Notes: generated from the sequence alone by a model not told the origin. Counted from the first letter of the stretch, positions 34,081 through 43,003 are shown. The stretch is DNA of 64,000 bases from Nocardioides lacusdianchii (GCF_020102855.1 NZ_JADHZD010000005.1:186001-250000); one strand, 5' to 3'. A program made the numbers and translations.

Positions 34081-35439
34081 CTAGTCCGTGGCGTCGGGGC
34101 TCGGAGCCCGGCGCTCGTGCAGCGCCGCGCCGGTGATCCCGGCCGCCAGGAACAGCATCCAGCCGTGCCCCGGCGCTTGGAGGTAGGGGTTGGTCGCCGA
34201 GGCCAGGACCACCGCGAAGAGGGTCGCGAGCCCCGCGATGACGGCACGCGGGTGCAGACCGGTGGCCAGCGCCTGCCAGCTGCGTCGGAGCAGCAGCACG
34301 ACCGGCCCGGCCGCGACGAGGAGGCCCAGGATCCCGACGTTCATCAGAGCCTGGAGGGGCTCGGCCTCGAACATCCACGGGCGCTCGTCACTGCGGGTGA
34401 AGTCGGAGTCGAGGGTGGCGCCGAAGCCGTGCCCGACGAGGGGCTGCTCGCGCCAGGCGTCGATCAGCTCGGTGAATTGCGCGGACCGCAGCTGGTCGGA
34501 CTCCGCCTGGAGGGAGTCGAAGTCCTCGGCTCCGGCCCCGTCCGACGCGGTCCCGGCCGGCGCCGTACCTGCGTCGATGCCTGCCAGGATCTGCAGGTTC
34601 TGGCCGAGCGGCGTCGCGGCGAAGGCCACGACAACCGCGGCAGCGACGGCCACACCGGCGGCGTAGGAGCTGAGGTGCTTGAACGTGCGGTGCTGCACGA
34701 GCAGGAGGCCGACGCCGACGAGCAGCGCCGTCACGAGGACCAGGAGTACGACGAGGAGGAGACCTCGCCTGCCTGACACCGAGGCGGCGGCGAACATCAC
34801 GGCGGCGGCCGGGGCCACGACGGCTCGGTGCGGCAACCACGTGTCGCTCGACGGCAGCACGGCGGCGGCCACGGCGAAGGTGGCGACCCCGACCAGGCTG
34901 GAGAGCCCGAGGTAGTTCTGCTCGATCTCACCGGTGCCGGAGACCACCACGCGCATGTCCTGCAGCTCGACGAGCCACGCAGGGAAGGTCGGTGACCCGG
35001 TGACGCCCTGGAGGGCGAGGAGGAGCATCAGGGTGCCGGCCACGCATCCGACGCCGAGGAGCACGACGATCGTACGGCGGACCTGGGCGGAGCGCAGGCT
35101 CAGGCTCCAGGTGCCCCACAGCAGCGGGAGACCCAGCCAGAGGGCGGCCTGGTGCCATACGCCCTCGTTGCCGCGCGCGGCGGAGACGGCGGTCCACGTC
35201 ACCGCCCAGAGGTAGTAGACGCCCCAGACCACCACGGCGGCCCTGGTCGGGCGGGTGCGCCGCCACACCACCAGCAGCAGCGACGTCGCGGCCACGAGCA
35301 GGAGTGCGGGGTAGAGGACCATGCCCGTCGAGACCGGCAGCCACACGATCCACGCGAGGCAGGCGAGCTGCACCCACTCGAGGATCCGCTCGCGTGCTGG
35401 CGCCACTGGCGACTCGCGTGCTGTCTTTTCCCCCGTCAC
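34081..35439 (-). CDS. O-antigen ligase-like polytopic membrane protein
   Basis: 452 aa from GTG 35439. About ten to twelve helices with one long exported loop (about 290-370) containing TELIDAWREQPLVGHGFGA, the WaaL/Wzy family's loop region with an essential Arg/His pattern (RxxxWxxA...GxG). Early helices include LACLAWIVWLPVSTGMVLYP and a late one LATLFAVVLASATNPYLQAP. Such proteins polymerise or ligate lipid-linked glycans at the outer face of the membrane, or attach glycans to proteins. It starts 12 nt after the stop of a second, related protein (35452-36789) on the same strand, so both are cotranscribed. Confidence 0.8.
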   Translation of the reverse strand: MTGEKTARESPVAPARERILEWVQLACLAWIVWLPVSTGMVLYPALLLVAATSLLLVVWRRTRPTRAAVVVWGVYYLWAVTWTAVSAARGNEGVWHQAALWLGLPLLWGTWSLSLRSAQVRRTIVVLLGVGCVAGTLMLLLALQGVTGSPTFPAWLVELQDMRVVVSGTGEIEQNYLGLSSLVGVATFAVAAAVLPSSDTWLPHRAVVAPAAAVMFAAASVSGRRGLLLVVLLVLVTALLVGVGLLLVQHRTFKHLSSYAAGVAVAAAVVVAFAATPLGQNLQILAGIDAGTAPAGTASDGAGAEDFDSLQAESDQLRSAQFTELIDAWREQPLVGHGFGATLDSDFTRSDERPWMFEAEPLQALMNVGILGLLVAAGPVVLLLRRSWQALATGLHPRAVIAGLATLFAVVLASATNPYLQAPGHGWMLFLAAGITGAALHERRAPSPDATD

Positions 35440-35451
35440 AGTCCTAGGTTG

Positions 35452-36789
35452 TCACGAGGGGGCCGTCGCCGCAGAACCCGCGTTCGACCTGTGTTGCCCC
35501 AGAGGGCGAACGGCGCGACGGGCGCGGACGCGGTTGGCCCGGAGGCCGCCCAGCACCGCGAGGGTCCACCACCCGAGGGGGACGGTGAACATGGGCTCGG
35601 TGATGCCGGCGACGAGCAGGGCGGCCAGCCCCAGGGCGACGAGGCGCCCCGCGACCGGGTCCGCTCCCTCGGGCGTGACGCCGCTCGTGCGGGCGTCGCG
35701 CAGGCAGCGCGCGAGGATCAGGAGCGCGGCGACGATGCCGAGGACCCCGAGCTCGGGCACGAGGTCGAGGAAGAAGTTGTGGCCGTGGGAGAGCTGGAAG
35801 CCGGCGCGCGCATAGATGTCGTCGGCGACCGCGTTGGGCGGGACCAGGCTCCACGGGTGCTGCCACACCGCGCCCCACCCGGACCCGATGACGGGGCTGT
35901 TGTCGGCGGACGCCTCCAGGGTCGCGACCCAGAAGGGCGCGCGGCCCGAGAACGTCGAGAGCTGGTCTCCCAGCAGGGTGATCACGCCCAGTGCGGTGAC
36001 CAGCAGGAAACCTCCGACACCAGCACTCCACAGCCCGACCTGGCGGCGGCCGCGGGACCGCACGCGGGGCCACGCGCTGACGGCGCCGAGGACCACGACC
36101 ACGCTCAGGGCGGCGAGGTAGCCGGTGGACGACCTCGCCAGGTAGAGGCCGTAGAGGTTGACTGCGAGCACCAGCACCCACAACAGCTGCGCCGGCAACG
36201 GGCGTCGGCGGGCGACGGCCAACGTTCCGGCCAGTGCCACCACGACGGTGTAGGCGAGGATGTTCTGGTTGGTGCCGACGCCGGTGAAGATCACGCCCTC
36301 CAGCGCGGCGTACGAGGCTCCCCACATCTCCTCGCGGTAGGCGTGGATCGACAGGGCGACCACCACCACGCCGCCGAGGCCGAGCCCCCACCCGACCACC
36401 TCGGCCTCGCAGTTGGCGGCGATGAGGAGCGCCACCAGCGTGATCTTGAGGTAGAGCAGGTTCGTGTAGCCCGTCAGGTGCGGGTCGATGGTCCACACCA
36501 GCGAGGCGTAGGCGAGGGCGTGGAAGACCAGCCACGGCCACGGCACCCGGGGGACGCGCAGCCACGGAAGGGTCACCAGGCAGGCGACGAGGACGAGGTC
36601 GAGCGCCTTCTCCAGGGACAGGTGGAAGCCCGGGACGAAGACGAGCGGATTGGACATCCAGAAGAAGATCGCCGCCACCACGCAGGCCCAGACCCAGCCA
36701 CGTGGACCCCGGATGGTGGCCCGCGGCCGCGCGTCGTGCCACGCGACCAGGCGTACGAGCGCGCCGAGGGCGTCGCGCGAGGGACTCAT
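35452..36789 (-). CDS. O-antigen ligase/polymerase-like membrane protein
   Basis: 445 aa from ATG 36789. Polytopic (about twelve helices) with the O-antigen-ligase domain: GTNQNILAYTVVVALAGTLA, an exported loop with GRAPFWVATLEASADNSPVI and GSGWGAVW, then SHGHNFFLDLVPELGVLGIV, the His of GHNFFLD being typical of the family. Paired with the 34081 paralogue, so one may be a polymerase and the other a ligase. The bidirectional -10 at 36852-36858 lies 64 nt upstream and is shared with the PglD-like gene. Confidence 0.82.
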   Translation of the reverse strand: MSPSRDALGALVRLVAWHDARPRATIRGPRGWVWACVVAAIFFWMSNPLVFVPGFHLSLEKALDLVLVACLVTLPWLRVPRVPWPWLVFHALAYASLVWTIDPHLTGYTNLLYLKITLVALLIAANCEAEVVGWGLGLGGVVVVALSIHAYREEMWGASYAALEGVIFTGVGTNQNILAYTVVVALAGTLAVARRRPLPAQLLWVLVLAVNLYGLYLARSSTGYLAALSVVVVLGAVSAWPRVRSRGRRQVGLWSAGVGGFLLVTALGVITLLGDQLSTFSGRAPFWVATLEASADNSPVIGSGWGAVWQHPWSLVPPNAVADDIYARAGFQLSHGHNFFLDLVPELGVLGIVAALLILARCLRDARTSGVTPEGADPVAGRLVALGLAALLVAGITEPMFTVPLGWWTLAVLGGLRANRVRARRAVRPLGQHRSNAGSAATAPS

Positions 36790-36851
36790 GTGGCGATGGC
36801 TCCGGTCGATCTGGCGGGGGCGGGTTACGCGGCCCGTGCAGACCGACGCTC

Positions 36852-36858
36852 TAGCCTA
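36852..36858. promoter_or_regulatory. Overlapping divergent -10 boxes (PglD-like gene and ligase-like gene)
   Basis: TAGCCTA: the top strand reads TAGCCT (36852-36857), 7 nt before ATG 36865; the bottom strand reads TAGGCT from 36858-36853, 64 nt before the ligase ATG. One 7-bp sequence can thus serve as -10 for both directions. Confidence 0.5.
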
Positions 36859-36864
36859 ACGGGC

Positions 36865-37512
36865 ATGGTCCTCAAGATCGTGGTGCTCGGCGGAGGCGGC
36901 TGCGCGGGCGAGGTGCTCGACGTCGTCGACGCCCTGGTCGCCGAGGGTGCGTCGATCGAGGTCGTCGGCGTCCTGGACGACGGCCGCCCCGACCCTGCGC
37001 GCCTCGCCGGCTGGGGCGTGGAGCGCCTCGGCGGGATCGACCACCTGGCCTCTCTCCCGGGGGACGTGGGTGTCGTGGCCGGGATCGGTACGCCGTCGGC
37101 ACGACGCGCCGTCATGGCGCAGGCCGCCGGGCGCACCAGCCCGACTCTGGTGCACCCCGCCGCGACGCTGGCCCGGCGCGCTGTCGACCTCGGCCCCGGC
37201 ACTGTCGTGTGCGCGGGCGTGCGCGTGCAGAGCCACGTGCGGGTCGGGCGCCACGTCCACCTCAACCAGAACGCCACCATCGGCCACGACGTCGTCATCG
37301 GCGACCACAGCGTGCTGTCCCCGCTCGTGGCCGTGTCGGGCAACGTGGTGCTGGAGGAGGGTTGCTTCGTCGGCGCCGTTGCCGCGCTCAACCCGGGCGT
37401 ACGCCTCGGTGCAGGCAGCGTGGTCGGCTCGGGCGCCGCCGTCGTCACCGACGTGGCCCCCGGGGCCACCGTGGGCGGCGTGCCGGCGCGCGAGCTCCGG
37501 CGTCGTGGCTGA
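36865..37512 (+). CDS. PglD/NeuD-like sugar O-/N-acetyltransferase
   Basis: 215 aa from ATG 36865, leaderless behind TAGCCT. N-terminal Rossmann-like domain (VLKIVVLGGGGCAGEVLDVV) followed by a left-handed beta-helix of hexapeptide repeats: AVDLGPGTVVCAGVRVQSHV, RVGRHVHLNQNATIGHDVVIG with the catalytic His in IGHD, and GGVPARELRR at the end. In the bacillosamine pathway PglD acetylates the 4-amino group made by PglE. Here it is separated from PglF-E-C by the glycosyltransferase, flippase and ligase genes but completes the same set. Confidence 0.9.
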   Translation: MVLKIVVLGGGGCAGEVLDVVDALVAEGASIEVVGVLDDGRPDPARLAGWGVERLGGIDHLASLPGDVGVVAGIGTPSARRAVMAQAAGRTSPTLVHPAATLARRAVDLGPGTVVCAGVRVQSHVRVGRHVHLNQNATIGHDVVIGDHSVLSPLVAVSGNVVLEEGCFVGAVAALNPGVRLGAGSVVGSGAAVVTDVAPGATVGGVPARELRRRG

Positions 37513-37535
37513 GCACGACCCGTGGCGCGTTGGGG

Positions 37536-39125
37536 CTATTCGTCTGCGAGACGAGCCTTGAGCCGTTGCACGCGCTCGACCAGGCGGCGGCGCTTGTCCT
37601 CGGACTCGGCCAGCTGCGCACGCAGCACGCCGACCGCCTCGTTGACGGCCACCAGGTCGGCGGAGGCCTGCTCGTTGAGGGCGGCGAAGCGGAACTTCTC
37701 CTCCTGCTCCTGCGCCAGCTGCTCGCGTGCGGCCGCCAGCCGGTCGGCCTCCGCGCCGCTCAGCAGCACCGCCCGCTCGGCGAGGCGGGCCCGCACCCGG
37801 TCGTGCCCGCGCTGCCAGGTGTCGCCGTGGTGGAGGCTGCGCGAGCCCTCCTCCTCGCTCCACACGCGGTAGACCGACGTCGGCTCCGGCGAGCTCGTCA
37901 CGCCGGTCAGGCCGGCGGCACGGAGCAGCAGGTCCCAGTCCTCGGTGGTCTCCAGCTCCTCGTCGAAGCGCTCGCCGAGGTCGGCCACGATGCCGCGGGG
38001 CAGCGCGAGCGCCATCACCGGTGTGGCGTTGTCGACGAGGTGGTCGACCATCGCGAAGTCGACCGGCCAGCCGAGGTGCGGCTCCCCGGTCGCCGCCGCG
38101 ACGACCTCGCCGACGCCGTCGACGTCGACCCGGGCGGGGGCGACGTCCTGGCGCAGCGCCGCTGCGCGGAGCACCGTCCCGGCCGCCTGCGCCTCCATTG
38201 CCGCGAACGCCGTGACCCAGCGAGGGGTGACGAGGTCGTCGTCGTCGAGCACCGCGACGTAGCGTCCGCGGGCGACGTCGAGCGCGTCGTTGAGCGGGGC
38301 CGACCGGCCGGGGCGCTGCACGTCGAGCACCCGCACCCGATCGCGCAGCCACGCGGGTTGGGCGGCGACGGCGGCCCGGACCGCGGTGAGGTCGTCGGCA
38401 CCGACCCGGTGCGCCGCCACGACGACCTCGAGGTCTCGGCAGGCCTGGGCCGCCAGCGACGTGAGCGCCTCCTCCAGGCACACCAGCCGCGTGCCCTGCG
38501 TGCGGGTGACGACGGTGAGGAAGGGACGCGGTGAGGTGTCCGCGGGCTCGGGGGTCGGCAGCCCGGCCTGCCGCAGCATCCGGTGGAGCAGCGTGCAAGG
38601 CAGAGCTGCCGGGTGGCCGTACGCCGGCTGCGGGCCGACCGCGTGCGGGTCGGGCACCGCCGCGCCGCCCGGGACGACGAGCGTGCCGTGCTGGACGTAC
38701 GGGGTGGCGCCGGTCGAGGCGAGCACCGCCGCCGGGTCACCGGCACCGCGCAGCGCAGCGGGTGCGGTGCTGTGGACGGCCACGCACGCGACGTCGTCCG
38801 GCGCACCGGGCCACGGCGCCACCACGGCCACCGGTCGCTCGGCCGACACTGCGGCGGCGAGCAGGACGAGCGTGCGCGGGCTCGGCAGGTCGCCCAAACG
38901 GGCCACTACGGTCACCGCGTCCGCACGATCGGTGTCTCCGGCGATGGTGGCGCCCAGGGTCGCCGCCCACTCGGCGGTGGCGGCAGGGAGGCGTACGCCC
39001 TCACCGGTGACCCGTCGCATCGCCGCGGGGACGCGGGCGAGCGCCTCGAGCCAGGTGCGTACGCCCTCGTCGTCCGGCACCGTGCCGGCAGCGGGAGCCG
39101 TCAGCACGAGATGCACGTCGGTCAC
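37536..39125 (-). CDS. GT2-family glycosyltransferase with C-terminal coiled coil
   Basis: 529 aa from GTG 39125, with CCAGGAG 5 nt upstream. The first 200 residues are an uncharacterised N-terminal domain; then a GT-A core from FLTVVTRTQGTRLVCLEEAL, the nucleotide-binding ADDLTAVRAAVAA and the metal DxD in YVAVLDDDDLVTPRWV, and EDWDLLLRAAG (acceptor Asp). The last 60 residues are a heptad-like coiled coil rich in Glu, Ala, Arg (AALNEQASADLVAVNEAVGV, AQLAESEDKRRRLVERVQRL), so it may oligomerise or scaffold glycan enzymes. The long frame continuing upstream to 41267 is antisense to the PhzE-like gene and is not real coding. Confidence 0.85.
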   Translation of the reverse strand: MTDVHLVLTAPAAGTVPDDEGVRTWLEALARVPAAMRRVTGEGVRLPAATAEWAATLGATIAGDTDRADAVTVVARLGDLPSPRTLVLLAAAVSAERPVAVVAPWPGAPDDVACVAVHSTAPAALRGAGDPAAVLASTGATPYVQHGTLVVPGGAAVPDPHAVGPQPAYGHPAALPCTLLHRMLRQAGLPTPEPADTSPRPFLTVVTRTQGTRLVCLEEALTSLAAQACRDLEVVVAAHRVGADDLTAVRAAVAAQPAWLRDRVRVLDVQRPGRSAPLNDALDVARGRYVAVLDDDDLVTPRWVTAFAAMEAQAAGTVLRAAALRQDVAPARVDVDGVGEVVAAATGEPHLGWPVDFAMVDHLVDNATPVMALALPRGIVADLGERFDEELETTEDWDLLLRAAGLTGVTSSPEPTSVYRVWSEEEGSRSLHHGDTWQRGHDRVRARLAERAVLLSGAEADRLAAAREQLAQEQEEKFRFAALNEQASADLVAVNEAVGVLRAQLAESEDKRRRLVERVQRLKARLADE

Positions 39126-39227
39126 GGGGGCTCCTGGGGGCGGCGGCGACCTGGCGGTCCGGAGGGCGGCGTCCACCGCCGCGGACCGGCCGGAGGACCT
39201 CGCCCATCCAACACTAGGGTTTCCGCC

Positions 39228-41192
39228 ATGACCGAGAACCCGACCGTCACCGACCTCCTGGAGCAGATCCAGGGGTACGGCGCGTGGGCGGTCATCCGGC
39301 GCAAGGCTGCGCCCACTGCGGGGCTCATCGGTGGCACGCCCCACGAGGTCGCCTCGCTGCTCGACATCCCCCTCGAGACGGGCGTCCCCGAGCCCGGTCG
39401 CAGCGCCGACCGGCTCGTCGCGGTGCCGTTCCGCCAGGTGCGCGAGCGCGGCTTCGCCGCGATCGACGACGGCGCGCCCCTGACGGTCGTCGACATCGAG
39501 GCCGAGCACGAGGTGGCGGTCGAGGACCTGCTCGCCGCGCTCCCCGACGTGCCGGTCGAGTTCGCCGACCGCGGCGGGTTCACCACCAGCGACGCCGACT
39601 ACGGCGAGGTGGTCGAGGCGATCATCCGCGACGAGATCGGCCAGGGCGAGGGCGCCAACCTCGTGATCGGACGCCACTACCGCGCGGTCGTCGCCGACTG
39701 GGACGCCTCGCGCGCCCTCACCGTGCTGCGCCGGCTGATGGAGCGCGAGCGCGGCGCCTACTGGACCTTCTGCTTCTTCACCGGCGACCGGTTCCTCATC
39801 GGCGCCAGCCCCGAGCGGCACGTGTCGGTGCGGCAGGGCGACGTACGGATGAACCCGATCTCGGGGACCTTCCGGGTGAAGGATCCGGGTCTCGATACGC
39901 CATCGCTCGTTCCTCGCGACGGCTACTCGACCACCGAGGGCTCGGACGGCTACTCGACCAGCGAGAGACTGAAGCAGCGGCTGCTCGACTTCCTCGCCGA
40001 CGAGAAGGAGGTCTTCGAGCTCTTCATGGTCGTCGACGAAGAGCTGAAGATGATGTGCGACATCTGCCACGAGGGCGGCCAGGTGCTCGGGCCCTTCCTC
40101 AAGCCGATGACCCACCTGATCCACACCGAGTACCTCCTCGCCGGGCGCTCCGAGCGCGACCACCGCGAGATCCTGCGCGACACGATGTACGCCGCCACGG
40201 TGACCGGCGCGCCCGTCGAGAACGCCTGCCGGCTGATCGCCGACTACGAGCCCGAGGGCCGGGGCTACTACGGCGCCGCGCTCGCGCTCTTCGGCCGCGG
40301 ACCGGACGGCACGCCCACCATGGACAGCCCGATCCTCATCCGCACCGCCGACGTCTCGCCGTCCGGGGAGCTCAAGGTGACCGCGGGCGCCACGCTGGTG
40401 CGCGACTCCGAGGCGGCCTACGAGGTGGCCGAGACCCGGGCCAAGGCGGGCGGCATCCTCAGCGCCTTCGGCCTCGCGCCGCGGGCGACCTCCGACGGCA
40501 CCGACATCGCCGAACTGGCGCGCGACGAGGACGTCGTGCTGGCGCTGGGGTCGCGCAACCAGCGGCTCTCTCGCTTCTGGCTGACCGACCAGGCCGGCGA
40601 GCCCGCCGACCCCGGCCTCGCCGGGAAGAGCGCGGTCATCCTCCACGGCGAGGACGACTTCGTGAACATGCTCGTCCACGTCCTCGGTGTCTTCGGCATG
40701 ACGTCGCGCGTGGTGCGCCACGAGGACTACGTGGCCGGCGCCTTCGACGGCGCCGACCTGGTGATCGTCGGCCCCGGGCCGGGCGACCCGCGCGAGGGCG
40801 AGCACCCCAAGATCGCGTCGTTCCGCCGCGCCGTCGACGACCTGCTCGCCTCCGGGCAGCCGTTCCTCGCGGTCTGCCTCGGTCACCAGACGCTGTGCGA
40901 GCGGCTCGGGCTCGACCTCGGCTACAAGGACGTGGTCTTCCAGGGCACCCAGTCGCCGGTCCGCCTCGACGGTCGCACCGAGCGGGTGGGGTTCTACAAC
41001 ACCTTCGTCGGCCGGGTGCCGGCCGGCGCGTCGCTGCCCGAGGGCGTACGTGTCGAGGCCGACGAGGCCACCGGCGACATCCACGCGGTCGTCGGCCCGC
41101 ACTTCCGCGGCATCCAGTTCCACGCTGAGTCGATCCTCACCGAGAACGGCTACGACCTGCTGCACGCCGCGGTGCGCGACCTCCTGACCTGA
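39228..41192 (+). CDS. PhzE-like chorismate-utilising synthase (TrpE-TrpG fusion)
   Basis: 654 aa from ATG 39228, 7 nt after TAGGGT (leaderless). N-terminal anthranilate-synthase-I-type domain with MNPISGTFR, ELFMVVDEELKMMCDICHEG, GPFLKPMTHLIHTEYLLAGR and ILIRTADV; C-terminal class-I glutamine amidotransferase with FLAVCLGHQTLCERLGL (catalytic Cys) and FRGIQFHAESILTENG (His-Glu). It makes anthranilate or 2-amino-2-deoxyisochorismate from chorismate and glutamine. No phenazine genes are near, so anthranilate or a secondary product is possible. A family-1 palindromic repeat (39888-39960) is inserted in frame just after MNPISGTFRVKD, adding about 30 residues in a loop that in homologues is 8-12 residues. 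Confidence 0.88.
   Translation: MTENPTVTDLLEQIQGYGAWAVIRRKAAPTAGLIGGTPHEVASLLDIPLETGVPEPGRSADRLVAVPFRQVRERGFAAIDDGAPLTVVDIEAEHEVAVEDLLAALPDVPVEFADRGGFTTSDADYGEVVEAIIRDEIGQGEGANLVIGRHYRAVVADWDASRALTVLRRLMERERGAYWTFCFFTGDRFLIGASPERHVSVRQGDVRMNPISGTFRVKDPGLDTPSLVPRDGYSTTEGSDGYSTSERLKQRLLDFLADEKEVFELFMVVDEELKMMCDICHEGGQVLGPFLKPMTHLIHTEYLLAGRSERDHREILRDTMYAATVTGAPVENACRLIADYEPEGRGYYGAALALFGRGPDGTPTMDSPILIRTADVSPSGELKVTAGATLVRDSEAAYEVAETRAKAGGILSAFGLAPRATSDGTDIAELARDEDVVLALGSRNQRLSRFWLTDQAGEPADPGLAGKSAVILHGEDDFVNMLVHVLGVFGMTSRVVRHEDYVAGAFDGADLVIVGPGPGDPREGEHPKIASFRRAVDDLLASGQPFLAVCLGHQTLCERLGLDLGYKDVVFQGTQSPVRLDGRTERVGFYNTFVGRVPAGASLPEGVRVEADEATGDIHAVVGPHFRGIQFHAESILTENGYDLLHAAVRDLLT
39888..39960. 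repeat. Family-1 repeat, right-arm form, inside the PhzE-like gene
   Basis: Right-arm consensus GGTCTCGATACGC (39888-39900), CTCGTTCCTCGC, CTACTCGACCA (39923-39933), then a second CTACTCGACCA (39950-39960) after a 27-bp near-tandem step (9 codons). In frame with the host gene; peptide includes GYSTTEG and GYSTSER. The left arm is absent here. Confidence 0.85.
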
Positions 41193-41317
41193 TCTCAACC
41201 ATCGGTCAGCAACGCAACGACTTTGGTCGGGCGTGGGAGGCAACCAACCGGGGACGCAGGACGTCACTCTGGGTAGTCGGCTCCCGCGGAGCCGGTTCGG
41301 GACACGACGGGGGACAC

Positions 41318-43003
41318 GTGAGGCACTTCAAGGGAGCACTGGCAGGCCTGTGCCTGCTCGCGCTGGTCGCGTGCGGCGCGCCGGGCGGCACGGGCACGGT
41401 GGACGAGCCGGCGCCGCCGTCGACCACGAGCAGCGCGTCGGTGGACCTGAGGCCGGCGGCGAGCCAGGCCAGGCGCCCCAACATCGTGGTCGTGATGCTC
41501 GACGACTTCTCCATGGACCTCGTGCAGACGATGCGGTCGGTGCAGCGGATGCGCAAGGCGGGCGCGAGCTACCCGCACTCCTTCGTCACCGACTCGCTGT
41601 GCTGCGTCTCGCGCTCGAGCTTCTTCACCGGGCAGTACCCCCACCAGACCGGCGTACGCACCAACACCTCCAACCAGGGCACCTCGACGCTGGGCGGCTG
41701 GCCGGCCTACGACGTCAACGGCAACCCCGAGCGCGCGTTCAACGTGCGCCTGCAGGAGGCCGGCTACACCACCGGCTTCGTCGGCAAGTTCCTCAACGAG
41801 TACGAGTGGTCGCCGGGCCGCGCGCTGCCCCCCGTGGTGCCGGGCTGGTCGACCTTCAACACCGTCTTCGGCTCGGCCTACGACGGCTGGGACTTCGCCA
41901 GCACCTCCCTCGCCGGCCAGCGGCTGCGGCTGACCCAGCACCCGGCGCCGCCCGCGAGCGCGAGCGCCGCCGCCAAGGACCGCGCCTACGCGGGCACCGT
42001 GATCGGCGACCTGGCGATGGACTTCCTCCGCTCCGGCGAGGCGTCGGACGCGCCCTACTTCCTCGAGGTCGCGCTCTACGCCCCGCACAACCGGGTCAAC
42101 CAGCAGGGCCACTACGCCGACGACCCGCTCTTCCCGCCGATGTTCCGCGACCGCTCCGGCCCGCGCAGCTGCGGCCGGGTCGCGTGCCGCAAGCTCACCA
42201 CCACCGACCTCCCCGGCTTCGGCGACCCGCGCAAGGACAACCGCCCGCGCCTGGCCAACGGCAAGCGGGCCCGCGCGTGGAACACGACGCGTACGCTCCC
42301 CGCGCCCGTCGCGGTGCGCGACCTGCGCGACCGCGCGCGGATGGTCCGCTCCGCCGACCGGCTGGTGACCCGGATCCTGCGCTCGGTCGGCCCGAACACC
42401 TACGTCGTGCTCACCTCCGACAACGGCTTCCACCTGGGCCAGCAGGGCATGGGCCGCGGCAAGGGGACGCCGTACGACACCGACGTCCGGGTGCCGCTGC
42501 TCGTCACCGGCCCGGGCGTCGCGCCCGGCAAGCGCCAGGAGGTCACCAGCAACATCGACCTCGCGCCGACCTTCGAGGAGCTCGCCGGGCTGGCGCCCGC
42601 GCCCCTGCGCAGCGGCGTCTCCCTGGTGCCGACGCTGTCGCAGCCGCGGCTGGTGCGCCACCGCTACGCCTTCCTCGAGCACACGCAGCAGACGCTGACC
42701 GGCTCCGACCCCGACGCCGCCTTCAGCGGCACCGAGCTCGACCGGATCCCGTCCTTCACCGCGGTGCGCAGCCGGTCCGCGCTGCTCGCGCGCTTCGACC
42801 TCGACCCCCGCCGCGACAAGGTGACGTGGGGCTACGAGTACTACTCCTACGCCCGCGACCGCTACGAGCGCCGCAACACCTTCGCCAGCCCGCGCCGGCA
42901 GGGCGAGGTCGCGGAGCTGATGGCCCGGCTGAAGGCGTTCGACGGGTGCACCGAGACCGGCGACCAGCCGGTGTCGGACGCCTGTCGTGCCCTGCGCCAG
43001 TAG
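41318..43003 (+). CDS. Lipoprotein sulfatase (arylsulfatase/alkaline-phosphatase superfamily)
   Basis: 561 aa from GTG 41318 with GGGGGACAC upstream. Lipobox LVAC, Cys19 the lipidation site, so it is anchored on the outer membrane face. Metal site VVVMLDDFSMDLV, then the active-site segment SLCCVSRSSFFTGQYPHQTG at residues 93-112. Sulfatases use a Cys (95 here) converted to formylglycine, with consensus CxPxR; here it reads C-C-V-S-R, so the Pro is Val97. The C-terminal half has LTSDNGFHLGQQGMGRGKG and TPYDTDVRVPLLVTGPG. Glycan sulfate removal is plausible next to a glycan cluster; substrate unknown. The Pro-to-Val change may affect maturation or reflect a variant recognised by this organism's enzyme. 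Confidence 0.88.
   Translation: MRHFKGALAGLCLLALVACGAPGGTGTVDEPAPPSTTSSASVDLRPAASQARRPNIVVVMLDDFSMDLVQTMRSVQRMRKAGASYPHSFVTDSLCCVSRSSFFTGQYPHQTGVRTNTSNQGTSTLGGWPAYDVNGNPERAFNVRLQEAGYTTGFVGKFLNEYEWSPGRALPPVVPGWSTFNTVFGSAYDGWDFASTSLAGQRLRLTQHPAPPASASAAAKDRAYAGTVIGDLAMDFLRSGEASDAPYFLEVALYAPHNRVNQQGHYADDPLFPPMFRDRSGPRSCGRVACRKLTTTDLPGFGDPRKDNRPRLANGKRARAWNTTRTLPAPVAVRDLRDRARMVRSADRLVTRILRSVGPNTYVVLTSDNGFHLGQQGMGRGKGTPYDTDVRVPLLVTGPGVAPGKRQEVTSNIDLAPTFEELAGLAPAPLRSGVSLVPTLSQPRLVRHRYAFLEHTQQTLTGSDPDAAFSGTELDRIPSFTAVRSRSALLARFDLDPRRDKVTWGYEYYSYARDRYERRNTFASPRRQGEVAELMARLKAFDGCTETGDQPVSDACRALRQ

Noticed and set aside
37536..41267. Long minus-strand frame continuing past the GT2 gene into the PhzE-like gene
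   Set aside because: The upstream part is antisense to a clear gene, has low-complexity Ala/Arg/Gly composition and no family motif; the GT2 starts at 39125.
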